Positions 11,005 to 23,393 of a stretch of DNA of 64,000 nucleotides are shown piece after piece. The position numbers and the translations under genes were made by a program. Location: positions 23,876,986 to 23,940,985 of the forward strand of contig NC_135561.1 of NCBI RefSeq assembly GCF_964340395.1, given 5' to 3'. Within the stretch, counting starts at the first letter, position 1, and the number at the start of each line of letters is the position of its first letter. The notes below the pieces were generated by a model. The model was given only the letters and a program-made list of their open reading frames with translations, had not been told where the DNA came from and ran no database searches. Origin of the DNA: Glandiceps talaboti. Its lineage: Eukaryota; Hemichordata; Enteropneusta; Spengelidae.

Positions 11005-12725
11005 CCACAGGGGCGTGTAATATTGCATAGATTGTTGTTTTCCAGGTCTACAGACTAAATATAACAACCTTTTGAATATATATTCCTACCTGTATAGGGA
11101 AAGAGAGAAGGGAAGACATCGATTGTCGACCCTGTATGAACTCCTCTGTACGTCTAGCTATTTTGAATAACCCGCTCGTTGCCGATTGGCTGCTCGAACT
11201 ACGCCTACGTAAAAAAGACCCCCTAGCTTACCTGAAGATTAGATGCATAGCTACAGTAAGGAATGACTTCCGCGTTCCAAACAAAAAGGGATTGTTTCAT
11301 CAAATTTACCGTATTTCGATCCAAAACGTATTCATGGTTTATACAAATCTTTTTGGCGATTTATGGTGGACCGAGTCAGCCTAAATATATTTTCTCTCTC
11401 TGGAAACGAAATGTCTACGGAAGCGTATTAGTGCCAAGTTGTAAGGAAAAAAATAAAATTTAAAATCTGGTAATACGAGATTTCAATTCTCGTAATTACG
11501 ACTTTTTTCTTCAATTTCAAATCCATTATTGATTCATTTTGCCGACATATAATGAAAGAATATTCTTCGCTGTCTTAATGCACTCGATTTTTTTTAAAGA
11601 AACGAAAAACGCAATCAAATCATACAAACCGGTTACCGTGTCAAACACTCTATAGTAGCTGCTTAGTACATCAAAATGATAAGATTCGTGTCTGAACAAT
11701 TCAAAAATTCAAAAATAACAAACAATAAAAAATCATAATTTCATAATTACGACAATCAAAAAGTCGTAATTACGAGAATCGTAAAGTCGTAAATACGAGA
11801 ATAGAAAAGTCGTAATTACGAGAATCGAAAAGTCGTAATTACGAGAAAAAACTCGTAATTACGTGAATAGTAAACTCAATTAAGAGAAAAAAGTCGTAAT
11901 TACGAGAATCAAAAAGACATAATTACGAGAAAAAAGTCGTAATTACGAGAATTGAAATCTCGTAATTACGAGATTTTAAATTTTATTTTTTTCCTTACAA
12001 CTTGGCACTAATACGCTTCCATAAGTGTCAGATTCACAGTCACATGTGAGCTAATATTCCATTCCACCATTTCCAGGATGGTGATATTCTAGTCTAATAT
12101 GGCTGTCGACAATAAGACCTTCAAATCCCCCTGGAAGCATCAGTACTTCATGGGCAACCAAAAATGAAATTAATTTCAGTATACACAGATTCACAGTTTG
12201 ACACAGTAAAAATGCATTTGTATTGGAAATCGTATAAGTATACTCAACAGGAAGCTGTCGTAAACTTTTCGAGATCCATGGTTCCGGGTTTAGTGATGGC
12301 CGTGCTTCTAATTTTGAAATGTAGCGGTAATCTGACGTCATTAGTCAACGCCTCTTTCTTGGCCAATCAGCAGTGAACATTAGACGGCTATGTCATTTGA
12401 CCTGCCTTTGACATACAGAGGACTTTATACAGCGCCCGCTCATTGTAAAAGGTCTATTTTTATCGTTACAAAAGCATTTTTGCCCCCCAGTGATAGTGTA
12501 TAAGTTTACTTGGCACATATTCTTCATGCAGGTATGTTTTTGTTGCAAATGTGCATGTTTTATTCAAATTTGAAAGGTTACGAAGAAAGATGACCCGGAA
12601 GATGACCACCCTTCTCATATTTATAGTATACGTAGTACTATAGATCGATACATTTGTAGCAGCAAGATTCGTATGATATTTTCCTAAGAAAACGGAAATC
12701 TAAGCAATAATACACGCCCCTGTGG
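11005..12725. mobile_element. TIR element nested in the hAT-like element
   Basis: Left end CCACAGGGGCGTGTAATATT at 11005, right end inverted CACGCCCCTGTGG ending at 12725. The inner sequence TTGCATAGATT is mirrored by AATCTAAGCAA, giving about 26 bp of nearly matching ends. GTTTTT flanks both sides as a candidate duplication. It contains the palindromic element at 11418-12021. No transposase was recognised. Confidence 0.7.
11418..12021. mobile_element. MITE with ~49-bp perfect terminal inverted repeats
   Basis: GGAAGCGTATTAGTGCCAAG at 11419 is repeated exactly inverted, ending at 12020, and the match continues through an A/T-rich stretch for about 49 bp. TA flanks both ends, as in mariner-type insertions. 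The right half is made of short repeats around the palindrome CGTAATTACG, interspersed with AAAAAGT/AGAATCGAAA words. No coding capacity. Confidence 0.88.
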
Positions 12726-13803
12726 GTTTTTCCAATGACTTACATGGGTTGACGATACCAGTCCCCCTGCATTGCTTTCTGCAATATGCTGGTCATGTAC
12801 AGTTGACTTGGAATCACAGTTGTGTGCACATGTATGTTGATGCCTGGGTTTGAAGTTTCAAACAAATGTAAACATCCTTTCGTAGTGGCTCATTCCATTT
12901 CGGGTGTGTGGATTGCTTGTTAGACACATAACACAAATGCACTCCAAATCTGAGCATTTATACTGCTTATTATCATTTACTTTGTAATAGATAAAACATT
13001 ACGCGATCAAAAATATACACCACCTGTTTCATTTTCACCTAAACATGTAATTTAGGTGTAACTAAAAATAATGTGCTAAGACCAACCCTGGAGAGAAATG
13101 GTATGTGCCAAGGCATTTCCCACCATATTTTATCTGTTACTATATCTGTAAACATAGGAGGTCATTGTCTACACTACCTCTCAAATAAGCTACCATTTCT
13201 CAAGTACATTTGCTGTGTGGCTACCCATCTCGTAAATAATTTAGACCCGATCTGAAATGCGAATGGCTGTGAAGTTTTAAATGGACAACACGGACAATGG
13301 TCAATCTTTTGAGCTATGGATTTATAGGAAAACAACTGACCAGCATGACACAAAATGAACAGTCTGATTCTAAGGTTACAGATAGTCAACAAAGTATCTT
13401 TTTTAGTACTGTAATGTGATATTTGCAAAAGCCTGGAGGACTGGCGAATTTGAATTTAACTGGATACGTCACACGGACCCCCTCTAGTCAGGCAATTTAT
13501 GTGTTCCTAGTTTTTTTTTCGTGAGAATTTATAGGATCAACTTTGAAGTGGTCAGTTTCTTTGTACAGTTGTGATGGTTTGTTTGCAAATGTCTGGGTTT
13601 TCCCAACAAGTTTGACAAAACGTAGTACAACTTTTGTCGTCCTACAGCACTGTTGAACCATGACTAATACTGTTTTCCAATGTTCTTAATTTTTGTCGCA
13701 TATTTCTGTCAAATTTCTGATCCTTCGTAAGATCCAAGTGAAGTCATTCAAGGTTTTTCGTTTCGTCGATGCCTCAAAAATAACCATTACAAATAGAATA
13801 GTA

Positions 13804-14201
13804 CAGTGGGCCCTCGCTAACTCGCGCCTCGGTAAGTCGCGGATTCGGCTAAGTCGCGGGTGTCACCTTGGATCCCCAGGACTGTTACAATATTACGTCC
13901 ATGCGTCCATCACAATAAATTTCGAATACATACCGTCATGTTCGTGAAGAGATTTATTGAAACTTTGATTTCGTGCGTATCTTTTTTTAAAATGAATATC
14001 GCCCATGAACTTGCACTCATAAAAACATGTACAGTACTAGTTTCACCAGCACATTACTGAAGAATGAAGAAAAGCTGACGTGTGACGTGTGTTAATGTGT
14101 GGTTATGAATATTTAATGAGCACCTCGCTAAGTCGCGGCCCTCGCTAAGTCGCGGGTTTCTTGATGGACCCGGACACCCGCGAGTTAGCAAGGGTCTACT
14201 G
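13804..14201. mobile_element. pogo/Tigger-like MITE (398 bp)
   Basis: Ends CAGTGGGCCCTCGCTAACTC and (inverted) GAGTTAGCAAGGGTCTACTG, each flanked by TA. The subterminal word CGCTAAGTCGCGG is repeated several times near both ends. This end structure and TA duplication are typical of pogo/Tigger DNA transposons. No transposase remains. Confidence 0.85.
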
Positions 14202-14720
14202 TATTGTCAATTGACTGAAACCAAGCATGTCAACTTTATATTTATTATTATAAATTGGATATTGTTCAACTAAAAGTGGTGCACTGTACAACATTTTACC
14301 CACAACTCTCTCTGATTTGTAGTGTTGGACATCATCTCCTTGAAGTCAGACAAATCTCACCAGTGGGTTTTGTAAAAACATTTTTTTTCCATTTGGCAAG
14401 CGTAGAATTGCCACTGATGAGTTTCTGAATACCCATTTTCATGGTATCAATGATTTATTGTAGAAGGAGTAGCAATTTTAGGAATTTGTCAGCAGATTTT
14501 CTTGAAAGACATGCAGAATATTTGCAACGAAACTAAGGAAAATATATGCACCTGTTAGGACTTTGCCAAAGATATAGATTTATTTGAATAGGTATGACAA
14601 AAGAAATTTACATACTAAAACTCATCATACACACTGACTACCCAAGTTATTGACACTTTGACATTGAAAAGTGTTTTATTCACAGCACATGCTTAATTTA
14701 GTTGTTAGTACATTTTTATT

Positions 14721-15956
14721 AGCACAACTGAACTGAGGTTCAGTAGTATAGGAGGTCAAAATGATCGCATGACAGGTGTGTGATTTGGGGCAAAAAATGT
14801 GATTTTTGGTCAAAAAACTTAAACTCAGAAACTACTGGGCAGATTGGTGCGAAATTTGGTGGGAACATTCTTAAGGGGGTGTAAAGTAAGATTTGTTCAT
14901 GACATGATGATTCCATCAGTGATATGCAAATTAGGGCTAAAAATGTGTCTTTTTGGTTAAAATCTATAATTCCAAAACTACTGAGCAGATTGGGCTGAAA
15001 TTTAATGGGAATGCATCTAGGGATGTATGGAAGAAGATATATTAAGCATACAATGATTCCATGAGTGATATGCAAATTAGGTGTAAGAATGTTCATTTTT
15101 GGTCAAAAACTTATATCTCAAAAAGTACTTGGTCAGTGAGTCTGAAACTTGGCGATATGTTTCTGAAACTGTTATTCTGCAGATTTTCTTCAAAACATTT
15201 TGACAAAATTGGCCCTAGCGACCATGACCACGCCCTTTAGCAACGACCAAATGGCAGTATATTTTGGTCAAATAACAACATCATTTGGTAGGCAAGTGAG
15301 TAAACATTCAAAAAATGTATGCAAATACCCTAGCAACCATGACCACGCCCATAGCAACAGCCAAACGGTGGTGTATTTCACAAAGATAACAACAGGGTTT
15401 AATAGACAATTGAATAAACATTCAAAAAATATATGGAAATTTGCCTAGCAACAAGACCACGCCCATAGCAACAGCCAAATAATCACGTATATTGCAAAGA
15501 TAACAGGAATAGAAAGACAAATGAATAAACATTCAAAATATGTATGCAAATACCCTAGTAACCATGACCACGCCCATAGCAACAGCCAAACGGTGGTGTA
15601 TTTCACAAAGATAACGGGGTTTAATAGACAATTGAATAAACATTCAAAAAATGTATGTAAATTTGCCTAGCAACAAGACCATGCCCATAGCAACAGCCAA
15701 ATGATCACATATATTGCAAAGACAATATCAGGAGTTCATACACAACTTCCACAAGGGATCACAAAACATACACAAATGTATGCAAATATATCTAACAACA
15801 TGACCATGCCCATAGCAACAGCCAAATGATAGCATTTATTGTAAAGATACCAACATGGTTGGATAGGCAACTGGATAGTTATTCAGCAAATGAACACCTA
15901 TTGTTAGCATGGACTAGCGTATGGATAAATATTTTTAAAAACTGTACAGTTGTGCT
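14721..15956. mobile_element. Repeat family D, full copy (1.24 kb)
   Basis: Bounded by the perfect 10-bp inverted pair AGCACAACTG (14721) and CAGTTGTGCT (15956). The left half has repeated phrases such as CCAAAACTACTGAGCAGATT and ATATGCAAATTAGG. The right half is a ~118-bp degenerate tandem repeat with landmarks CCATGACCACGCCC, ATAGCAACAGCCAAA and AAACATTCAAAAA. Other copies in the window are at 22820, 23394, 39885 and 55262. It does not encode a protein. Confidence 0.85.
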
Positions 15957-16307
15957 ACAACGCCATTGGTGGTATTTTATAAAATTTAGAACTTTATTTT
16001 TGATTCCTAAGCATACTTTTGCTACATATTAATTAAACTTAATTACTATGCTTAAAATGTTGAAAAGTATGGATTATTGAAGAAGTTATTAAATAAGGAA
16101 CCTCCAAGCATACCAATCAGAGAGAGTTGTGGGTAATTAAAGATATTGTATAGTGTGGTGTACGTCTGAATATACTGATTCATAGGCAAGATTTAATGTT
16201 TCACATTAGTGGGACCTTGGACCACTTATTCTTTCAGCAGGACCACTGGATTTTTTAAGGCACTGGTCTGGGCACCACCAGTTCACAAAATGATTTGTTC
16301 ACCCCTG

Positions 16308-16350
16308 AGTAACCCAATCATGGCTGAGTCATCAGCAAATATGATTAGAG
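16308..16350 (-). mobile_element. LINE remnant, catalytic-box fragment
   Basis: The minus strand reads FADDSAMIGLL, the conserved (Y/F)ADD box of a reverse transcriptase. It joins the segment at 10191 once the hAT-like element is removed. Homology stops upstream of this, so the LINE copy was 5'-truncated. Confidence 0.8.
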
Positions 16351-16432
16351 GGTATGTTTGCATTGAAGATTGCTATGTGAAGGTTGCTATATGATTTTGA
16401 AGTTATATTGGGTTGTTGTGCCATTGGTAGTC

Positions 16433-16820
16433 TAGTTCCTGACAAACCATATTCCAATTTTACACTTATCTTCACACATTACTGTCAGGTCAATCTCATT
16501 ACTCAAGGCGTTAAATGTGGTTCAACCCCATGGTGGGCTGAGTGGAAACAGCGCATGTCAGTAGTATTCCATCACAAATGGCTCATTAATATTCATTTGG
16601 TACAGCTGTTTTGACTATGAATTGTGATATGCAAATTTCCAACAAGGACTCCACCTCCAGTCTGTTTAAACTAAAATCATTTGGGGACGTGACATCATCA
16701 TGTTTATATGAACACTGTGGTGGGGAATACAGAAATGTGTGCGAGAGTAATTATATTGACTAGACGACAATGTGTGAAGATAACATAGTGTAAAATCTGA
16801 ATACAGTGTGTCAGGAACTA
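16433..16820. mobile_element. MITE with TAGTTCCTGACA ends, full copy
   Basis: TAGTTCCTGACAAACC at the left and the inverted TGTGTCAGGAACTA at the right form imperfect ~45-bp terminal repeats, both including TTTTACAC and ATCTTCACACA words. Its right half recurs at 18632-18806, and related ends occur three times at 49741-49905. The homology with the 18.7-kb copy extends a little past the right terminus, so the exact boundary is uncertain. Confidence 0.75.
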
Positions 16821-16835
16821 CACTATGCTAGGGGG

Positions 16836-17579
16836 GGTTATTGTATAGCTCTATGATGATGCTATTCATTGTCGAAGGGACTTAACTGATAAAGGCATAG
16901 CCGAATAAATTTTAATGGCATCATCATAGTGATATGCAATAATTACCCAATACCCATTAAGCATCCAGTTTCCAGAAAACATTGTGATAACATTCTCTGA
17001 GAGATTATTTTCTACTGTAAAGGTGGAAACATTATTTACACTGCCTGATGTATTTACCAAGTACAACTATCCGTCTTATGACAAAAGGTCAAAGGTCAAC
17101 CGAAATGAGTTGCATTGGTGTGATTACCAGTAACAAGCACAGGGCTCAAAATTAATGCTGAGTGATTCTGCTCTTGAGTCATGCAGGCCTTTACAATGTA
17201 ATCAGGTTTCTATACAGTACAGGTCAAGCATAATGGGATATTGTGCATGTACTATGCTTTCATCTTTAAAGCATCATGCAGGCAAAGTTCATGAACAATG
17301 CTCTTGGGGATTAGTGTATGTAAACAGCATTCAATTTGCACCTTTGAGGTGTCCACAGAGCATCTCATTAACGGTGCATCAAGTTAACAGCAGCTCATTA
17401 TAAACATAGCATCTATTGGCATTTAGATAGCAGAGTACATGATTATTACTAAGTCACAAAGCATGTGTGCATAAAGTGCTGTTTATTTTGTATCAGAGAT
17501 GCAAGCATTGTTCGATGCAGATGCTTTGATGATGCAACAACAACAACAGTGCATCAATGCATAGTTAGCACCTCAATTG
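16836..17579. other. DEDD intron, nothing recognised
   Basis: No exon or repeat with a second copy in the window was recognised. A GCAT-rich stretch occurs around 17490-17570. Confidence 0.5.
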
Positions 17580-17587
17580 TGCAAGAA

Positions 17588-17696
17588 CACAGGTACTCGA
17601 ATCAATATGTATGATTTTAAAAAAAAATATGTATATAAATAAGAATATTTATATACAGTACATTTTTTTTTCTACACATTGATTTGAGTACCTGTG
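17588..17696. mobile_element. 109-bp hAT-type MITE
   Basis: CACAGGTACTCGAATCAAT at the left is mirrored by ATTGATTTGAGTACCTGTG at the right (one mismatch). A perfect 8-bp duplication TGCAAGAA lies on both sides (17580-17587 and 17697-17704). The interior is almost pure A/T. The terminal CA..TG and the 8-bp duplication indicate the hAT superfamily. Confidence 0.92.
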
Positions 17697-18351
17697 TGCA
17701 AGAATGATCCGTTTGTGATGCGCGCACTCAGGTGATGTTTTATGTGAGCTGCACTGTATAATTCACATGCTGATCAAAAGGTTGATATTTGGAATGGAGA
17801 TTCCTAATTGAGGGTATCCTTCTCTGATCAGATGCCTGATAAATAACTCGGTTCAGGTAACCCTGTAGTCTAAGGTTGCTACACATCGTTACAATGCTTC
17901 TCACTCAAAGGGATAGGATGATGTCACATCACAAGGTTTGTGAATTTCCCATGTGAACACTGGCGAGCACTGTCTTCCATGGCTCCTTCGCCTTTGTGCC
18001 AAGTTTAATTGAAATTGGTGTTTGCAAATGGATTGACAGATGCATTGAACCCATTATTGTGGTAACCCCATTTAGGCTCTGCCTTTTGTGAGGCTATTCA
18101 TTATAGTAAAGTTACACATGATTTATAAGGCTCCTTCCACAATAGCTATTGTGATCATAGCACTATACTCAGTGAATACCCATTATATTTGCTAAAATTG
18201 ATGGAATGAATGGCATCCATATTTGTTGTAAAATCCAGTATTTGTACAACAACTTAGGAGCCACAGGAACACAATAAATGCATAGAGACTTGGTGTCTTT
18301 GCTGAGGTGTGGGAAAAGGTTTAGGAAATCTATTAAAACATTCCAATCATG

Positions 18352-18377
18352 TACACACACACACACACACACACACA
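18352..18377. repeat. (AC)n microsatellite
   Basis: Thirteen AC dinucleotides followed by a CAGA-type stretch to about 18395. Confidence 0.95.
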
Positions 18378-18631
18378 GTCAGACAGACAGATACAGACTG
18401 ACTCACAAACACAAAGATTAACGTGCAAATATTGATATTTCACTTAGTTTGCATAAATCATTTATGTAACGTAATTTGGCTAAATCATAGCCATCTTCAG
18501 CAAATCATGGGCCAGTGAAGAAGACTTGTGTTATGACTGCAATAGGGTGTGCTACTAGTATTTCTGGGCTATCCCTTGTTTCCTGTACTTGTTAAGTAAT
18601 ATATATTGCTACTTAATCTTAGAGTGTTGCT

Positions 18632-18806
18632 AAAATCATGTGGGGACCGTGATGTGACATCATCATGTTTATATGAACACTGTAGTGGGGAGCACAGAAA
18701 TCTGTGCGAGAGTAATTACATTGACTAGACGACTGTGTGAAGATAACATAGTGTAAAATCTGAATACAGTGTGTCAGGAACTACACTATGCTAGGGGTGG
18801 TTTCGT
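18632..18806. mobile_element. Right half of the TAGTTCCTGACA MITE
   Basis: Nearly identical to 16672-16836, including GACATCATCATGTTTATATG, GTGCGAGAGTAATTA and TGTCAGGAACTACACTATGC. The left half is missing. Confidence 0.85.
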
Positions 18807-18879
18807 ACGTTTCATCTAAAACAAAGTTGTCACCTCACTCTGTAGCACTGAATACTAATGCGCACTTATAGGAACTGTG

Positions 18880-19130
18880 AGTGCCGCAGGCAAGAATGAC
18901 TCTCATCGCTCGCTGTATCTCCCTTTCCATCACTTATTTATGATGTGATGTCATAGAATTGGGCTTTACTCTATCGTATGATTTGCATACAGTTCAGTGT
19001 AAGATCACTCAACATTCAACACATATACATGTACACTGCAGTGCAAATTTGACCCCGTAAATGTATTTTTATGGTCATAATCAAGTAATTTACCTTTCCT
19101 ATCTTTCTTTGTTAAAGCTTCAAAGCGTTT
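18880..19130 (-). repeat. Dispersed repeat, inverted partner of 54640-54850
   Basis: On the minus strand it contains AGCTTTAACAAAGAAAGATA, TACTTGATTATGACCAT and ACTGTATGCAAATCATACGA in the same order as 54640-54850 on the plus strand. About 200 bp are shared at moderate divergence. The element type is unknown. Confidence 0.75.
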
Positions 19131-19644
19131 TTTGGACATTTGTAAATGACGTCGTTGGATGAAATCAATACCCAACATGGCCATTGTGATGCCCATAGTA
19201 TTCGCTTACTAGTCTATGGTGCCATGTATAGTCTACTAGCTACATGTAGCTGTGAGTCGAAGGAGCTCAAATGGCTCCATCACATGGCCTGTTATCATGC
19301 ATATAATTATTCTTCTCTGAAAGTATTTCAAGTGTGAATATCCAAGTTTCTCCAGTGCGTCTTGATATGTTAACTCGCTTTGTGACTGACGATGCCATGT
19401 TGATTTTGATTGACTTTGAGAACTATGACCCCCAATGTCAAACATTCTACAGTAAAAATGTTCTTACTGTTATCGTGTGAGGGCACGGCAAGGAAGGCTG
19501 AGTGTTTAGCAGAAATTTACATTACTGTACATTGAAGTAAATTATTTACACTCCGAGTTTATAACTATAGCTACAGTATAATGTAAATTTGAGGCAAATT
19601 TGTCATGTACACTAACCTAAAGACATGTTTACTTTTTGTTCCAG

Positions 19645-20009
19645 ATATTCGGTTGAGAGTGCGAGCTGAGTACTGTCAGCATGACAATGCCCTCCAAGGA
19701 AATATATTCAGTAATAAAGCAGAGCAAATAGAGCGCCAATTTGAAAAATTTACACAAGCAAGTACAATACTGAAATCGCGTGATCTTGGGTCTATAATTT
19801 GTGACATTAAGTTCTCAGAGTTGACGTATCTTGATGCATTCTGGCGGGACTATATCAATGGCTCCCTTCTTGAAGCACTGAAGGGTGTGTTTATAACAGA
19901 ATCATTAAAACAAGCTGTTGGACATGAAGCCATTAAACTGCTTGTCAATGTGGATGAAGATGACTACGAAGCTGGAAGAATTAAATTACTGAAAAACCTC
20001 ACCCAGTAA
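19645..20009 (+). CDS. DEDD: DEDD orthologue, last coding exon
   Basis: This exon encodes the conserved C-terminal region shared by DEDD and DEDD2. It begins after the acceptor TTTTTGTTCCAG and enters in phase 1, with the first two bases completing an Asp codon. It reads IRLRVRAEYCQHDNALQGN, SRDLGSIICDIKFSELTYLD, AFWRDYINGSLLEALKG and GHEAIKLLVNVDEDDYE before a TAA at 20007. These blocks are almost identical to the vertebrate proteins, so strong constraint is evident. The peptide ends KNLTQ, slightly shorter than the human C-terminus. Together with 7029-7265 it gives about 200 residues of the protein. The intron between the two is 12.4 kb and packed with transposons. Function in this organism is inferred from the family only. 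Confidence 0.97.
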
Positions 20010-20512
20010 AGTTGTGTTGGGATAGTGGAAAATGTCAATGCTTTGCCCCTTGAGGATATATCCAGTACTGATTATAAAAGAAAACACAGTTGAACACATG
20101 TGAATAATGAACATTAACAGTATCTGGATCAAATACCTGCATCGGTACTTGGTATCATCATAATCACCCTCTTTTATGCATAAATCAAAGGTCAAATTTG
20201 GCGTAGTTTTTTTTTCTTCTAACAGGCAGCTGTTACATAATCCTCCACCATGCACAAATCATCAATATCATCAAAGCATAGAAAAATAATACAGCTTACA
20301 GCGCATACATTATGTATAATCACAACTTCTTAATCAGAAACATTCATTCCAGATGGCATATACAAAAACTGGGACTGGGCTGTTGGGCTGGACCATTTGG
20401 CTGAGATGTTGGGCTAGGCCATTTGGCTGTACTCTTGGGCTGGGACCATCAGTGCATCACGGAATAGAAATACAAATAGAAATACAGAAAGAAAGGGGAG
20501 GTTATGTTATGC
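20010..20512 (+). other. DEDD 3' flank / probable 3' UTR
   Basis: Directly follows the DEDD stop codon. No AATAAA-type signal with a convincing context was identified. The end carries a GGGCTGGACC/CATTTGGCTG-type repeat that leads into the family B block. Its near complement (CCCAGCCC, TGGCCAAGCCC) reappears at 22445-22500. Confidence 0.4.
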
Positions 20513-20554
<42 letters not shown>

Positions 20555-22345
20555 GTGTGTGTGTGTGTGTGTACCGGTATGTGTGTCAGTCTGTCTGTGA
20601 ACACTATATCTCCAAAACAACTGGATCAGTTATTATGAAACTTGCTACACATCTTCCCCATGGTAATGACAAGAACTGATTAGATTTTAGTAAACATCCA
20701 ATGAACAATAATTAGTCATTTGCACAATTAAAGTTTTCAGTAATTAGACTATATCAAATGCACACTTCAAATTCAACATAATTTGGTAAGTGTTAACCAT
20801 AACAAAGCACATATGTTGTATAAAGTTTGTTGATGTAGCATGTGTTTTAAGAATAATTTGCATAAATAATGATTTGCAGTAATTAAGCTATATCTTAAGA
20901 ATGCATACTTCAAACTCCACAACATTTGGTACATGCACCAACCAAAACAAAGCACACATGTCATATCAAGCTAGTTGGCATAGTTTTTAGTTTTAATGAG
21001 TAATTTGCATAATTATATCCATATGTAAAGAATGCACTTCAAATTCCTCATTATTTGGAACATGCATTGACCATAATAAGCACACATGTCCTCGAAAGTC
21101 TGTTGCCGTAGTATTTAGTTTTAACGAGTAATTTGCATAGTTAATGATCTTTGGCAATTAGGCTATATCGTAAGAATGGAAGCTTCAAATTTCTTATAAT
21201 TTGGTACACATATCAACCATAACAATGCACACGTGTCCTATGAAATTGGTCTTTGACTTTTACTTTCAATGAGAAATTTGAATAATTAGTGATTTTCAGA
21301 AATTAAGCTATATGTTAAGAATGCACCCTTTAAATTCAATATAATTAGTTGACACATAAATCAACCATGACAAAGCACACATAGTGTATAAAGCCCGTTG
21401 GTATAATTTGTAGTCCCTGCCGGACGTAGTCCGGATGGGGACTTATGGATTGGGTTCCGTCTGTCCGTCCGTCTGTCCTTCTGTCCCCGTTTCTTGGAGA
21501 TGCCTGGACCGATTTTTTTCAAACTTGGCACAGGGGCAACATACTATGGCATACATATGCAATTAAATTTGTTTTATGATACGATCCAATATGGCCGCCT
21601 AGCAGCCATTTTGTTTGCGAATTTTCCCTGTCCAAAGCCATAACTCAGACATGCTTGAACAGATCTCATTCAAAGTTGGTATTAGCACAGTGTTCTATGA
21701 CATACATGTGCATATTCATCGCTGTCGTGATACGATCCAATATGGCTGCCTGGCATCCATTTTGTTGGTGCAGTTTTCATGTCCAAAGCCATAACTCAGA
21801 CATGCTTGAACAGAGTAGTGATATCAAAAACAACCATATGAGGCCAAACAGCATTAACCAGGTTTGAAAATGACACCATAAACTGCCAGTTCCTTAAAAC
21901 CCAATCATAGCGGGGAGTATGTCATTTTCGATGACTTGTTAATCTTTATGATTAATTTCCACAATTATTATTTTCTGTAATTGGGCCTTATCTTAAGAAT
22001 GCCAACATCAAATTTCATACTGATAACTTGGTACACATATCAACGATAACAAATCACATGTCTTTAATGTAGATTTTTATGTAGTTTTTAATTGTATGAC
22101 ATGTATTTTGCATAAATAATCATATTTGATAAATTAGGCAATATCTTTAGAATCCAAACTTTAAATTTTAGATAATTTAGTACATGCATTAATGGTAAAG
22201 AAGTGCACATCCTTTAAAGCTTGTTGACGTAGCTTGTAATCTTAATGGTCAATTTGCATAATTCAAGCTTTTTCAATAATTAGGCAATACAGTTGTTAAC
22301 TATGCAATCTTCAAATTTCATGTATAGTTTCATACAGTTAATTTT
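20513..22345. repeat. Repeat family B: CTGT/GT run plus ~118-bp degenerate tandem repeats
   Basis: Starts with (CTGT)n then (GT)n at 20513-20590. The motif CTCCAAAACAACTGGATCAG follows, then many degenerate units with landmarks AATTTGCATAATTA, TTAGGCTATATC, AAGAATGCACACTTCAAATT and CATAACAAAGCACACATGTC. A family A element (21411-21919) is inserted within the series. A second, shorter family B block is at 53500-54055. Confidence 0.85.
21411..21919. mobile_element. Repeat family A, copy 2, nested in family B
   Basis: Begins TAGTCCCTGCCGGACGTAG and ends GCGGGGAGTA, mirroring each other over about 10 bp. It carries the family landmarks GGGGACTTATGGATTGGGTT, CAATATGGC and CATAACTCAGACATGC, with about two internal 151-bp units. 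Confidence 0.87.
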
Positions 22346-22819
22346 CCCAATTAAGGGGTACATCATGTACAATAGCTAAAGTTCAGAATTTTGGATTCAA
22401 ACAATGTAGCATTCAGTTAAAATCTGGTATCGACTGTATTTCAAGTTCATTTTTCAAGTGCCCAGCCCAATGGCCAAGCCCCTTGAGCCCAGCCCAGCCC
22501 AGGTTTCATACTAGACCTGCTGAATAAAATAAAATATTCAGATGAAATTTCATGCAGCTCTATTAATTTGTGTGTAATTTATCAGTCTTGTACTTACGAT
22601 GTCTAAACACAATAAAATGTGATTTCAAAAGTTAGCCCTTGGGGGAAAAACAGGCATTTGCATAAAAATATAATGCATTGTTAGAGAGAGTTGTATGCAA
22701 TTCCTGTTTGCAAGAAGTCATAAGACTAAACCCACAACTGGCAACTTGTACTTTGTTTTGACTACAGGACAAACCCAAGACTTGTCACTCCAATCTTTTG
22801 TATTTGAAAATGTGTTGTT

Positions 22820-23225
22820 AGCACAACTGAACGTGAGGTTCAATTGTGTCATAGGCATGGCAAAGTCTCTGTCAGTATGTATGTCTGTGTATGTTTGTGA
22901 TATGATCATCCTATCAGCAATATGCAAATTGGGTCTACAAATCTCAATTTTGGTCAAAAATTATATCTTGAAAACTACATCGTGAATGGGACTGAGACTT
23001 GGTAGGAATGTTTCTGGAGGTGTTATCTGCAGTTTTTATTCAAAACATTTTGATACAACTGACCCTAACAACCATGGCCACACCCTTAGCAACTGTGAAG
23101 TGATAATGCATATTACTAGGATAACAACAGACAGGTAGGTAAGTCAATAAATAATTTAAAAAATGTATGTCAACATTCCTAGCAACAAGACCACGCCCAT
23201 AGCAACATCCAAATACAGTTGTGCT
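22820..23225. mobile_element. Repeat family D, short copy
   Basis: Bounded by AGCACAACTG and CAGTTGTGCT like the full copy at 14721-15956, but only 406 bp long through internal loss. Confidence 0.85.
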
Positions 23226-23393
23226 ACAATACCATTGGTGCTATTTTCAGATATAACCTTCATATGCTATCTGTATATTTAACCCTGAACTTTTACCCTC
23301 TGTGTCAAACTTTAAGAGAAAAAAAAGTATTTCATCCATCAGTCACTGAAGTAAAGCATTTTTTTTCTTTCATCTTTATTTATTGATTTTAGG

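Larger units (their letters stand above)
10192..16307. mobile_element. hAT-like composite element (~6.1 kb) with nested insertions
   Basis: The left end CAGGGGTGAACAAATC (10192) is matched by GATTTGTTCACCCCTG (16292-16307). The flanks share AGTAACC(C), consistent with an 8-bp hAT duplication if one terminal base is shared. Removing the element rejoins the minus-strand LINE reading AMIGLL with the Asp tract. Both ends also carry subterminal CCACTGG/CCAGTG words. Inside are at least three other elements (11005-12725, 13804-14201, 14721-15956), so the original element was much shorter. No transposase domain was recognised. Confidence 0.8.
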
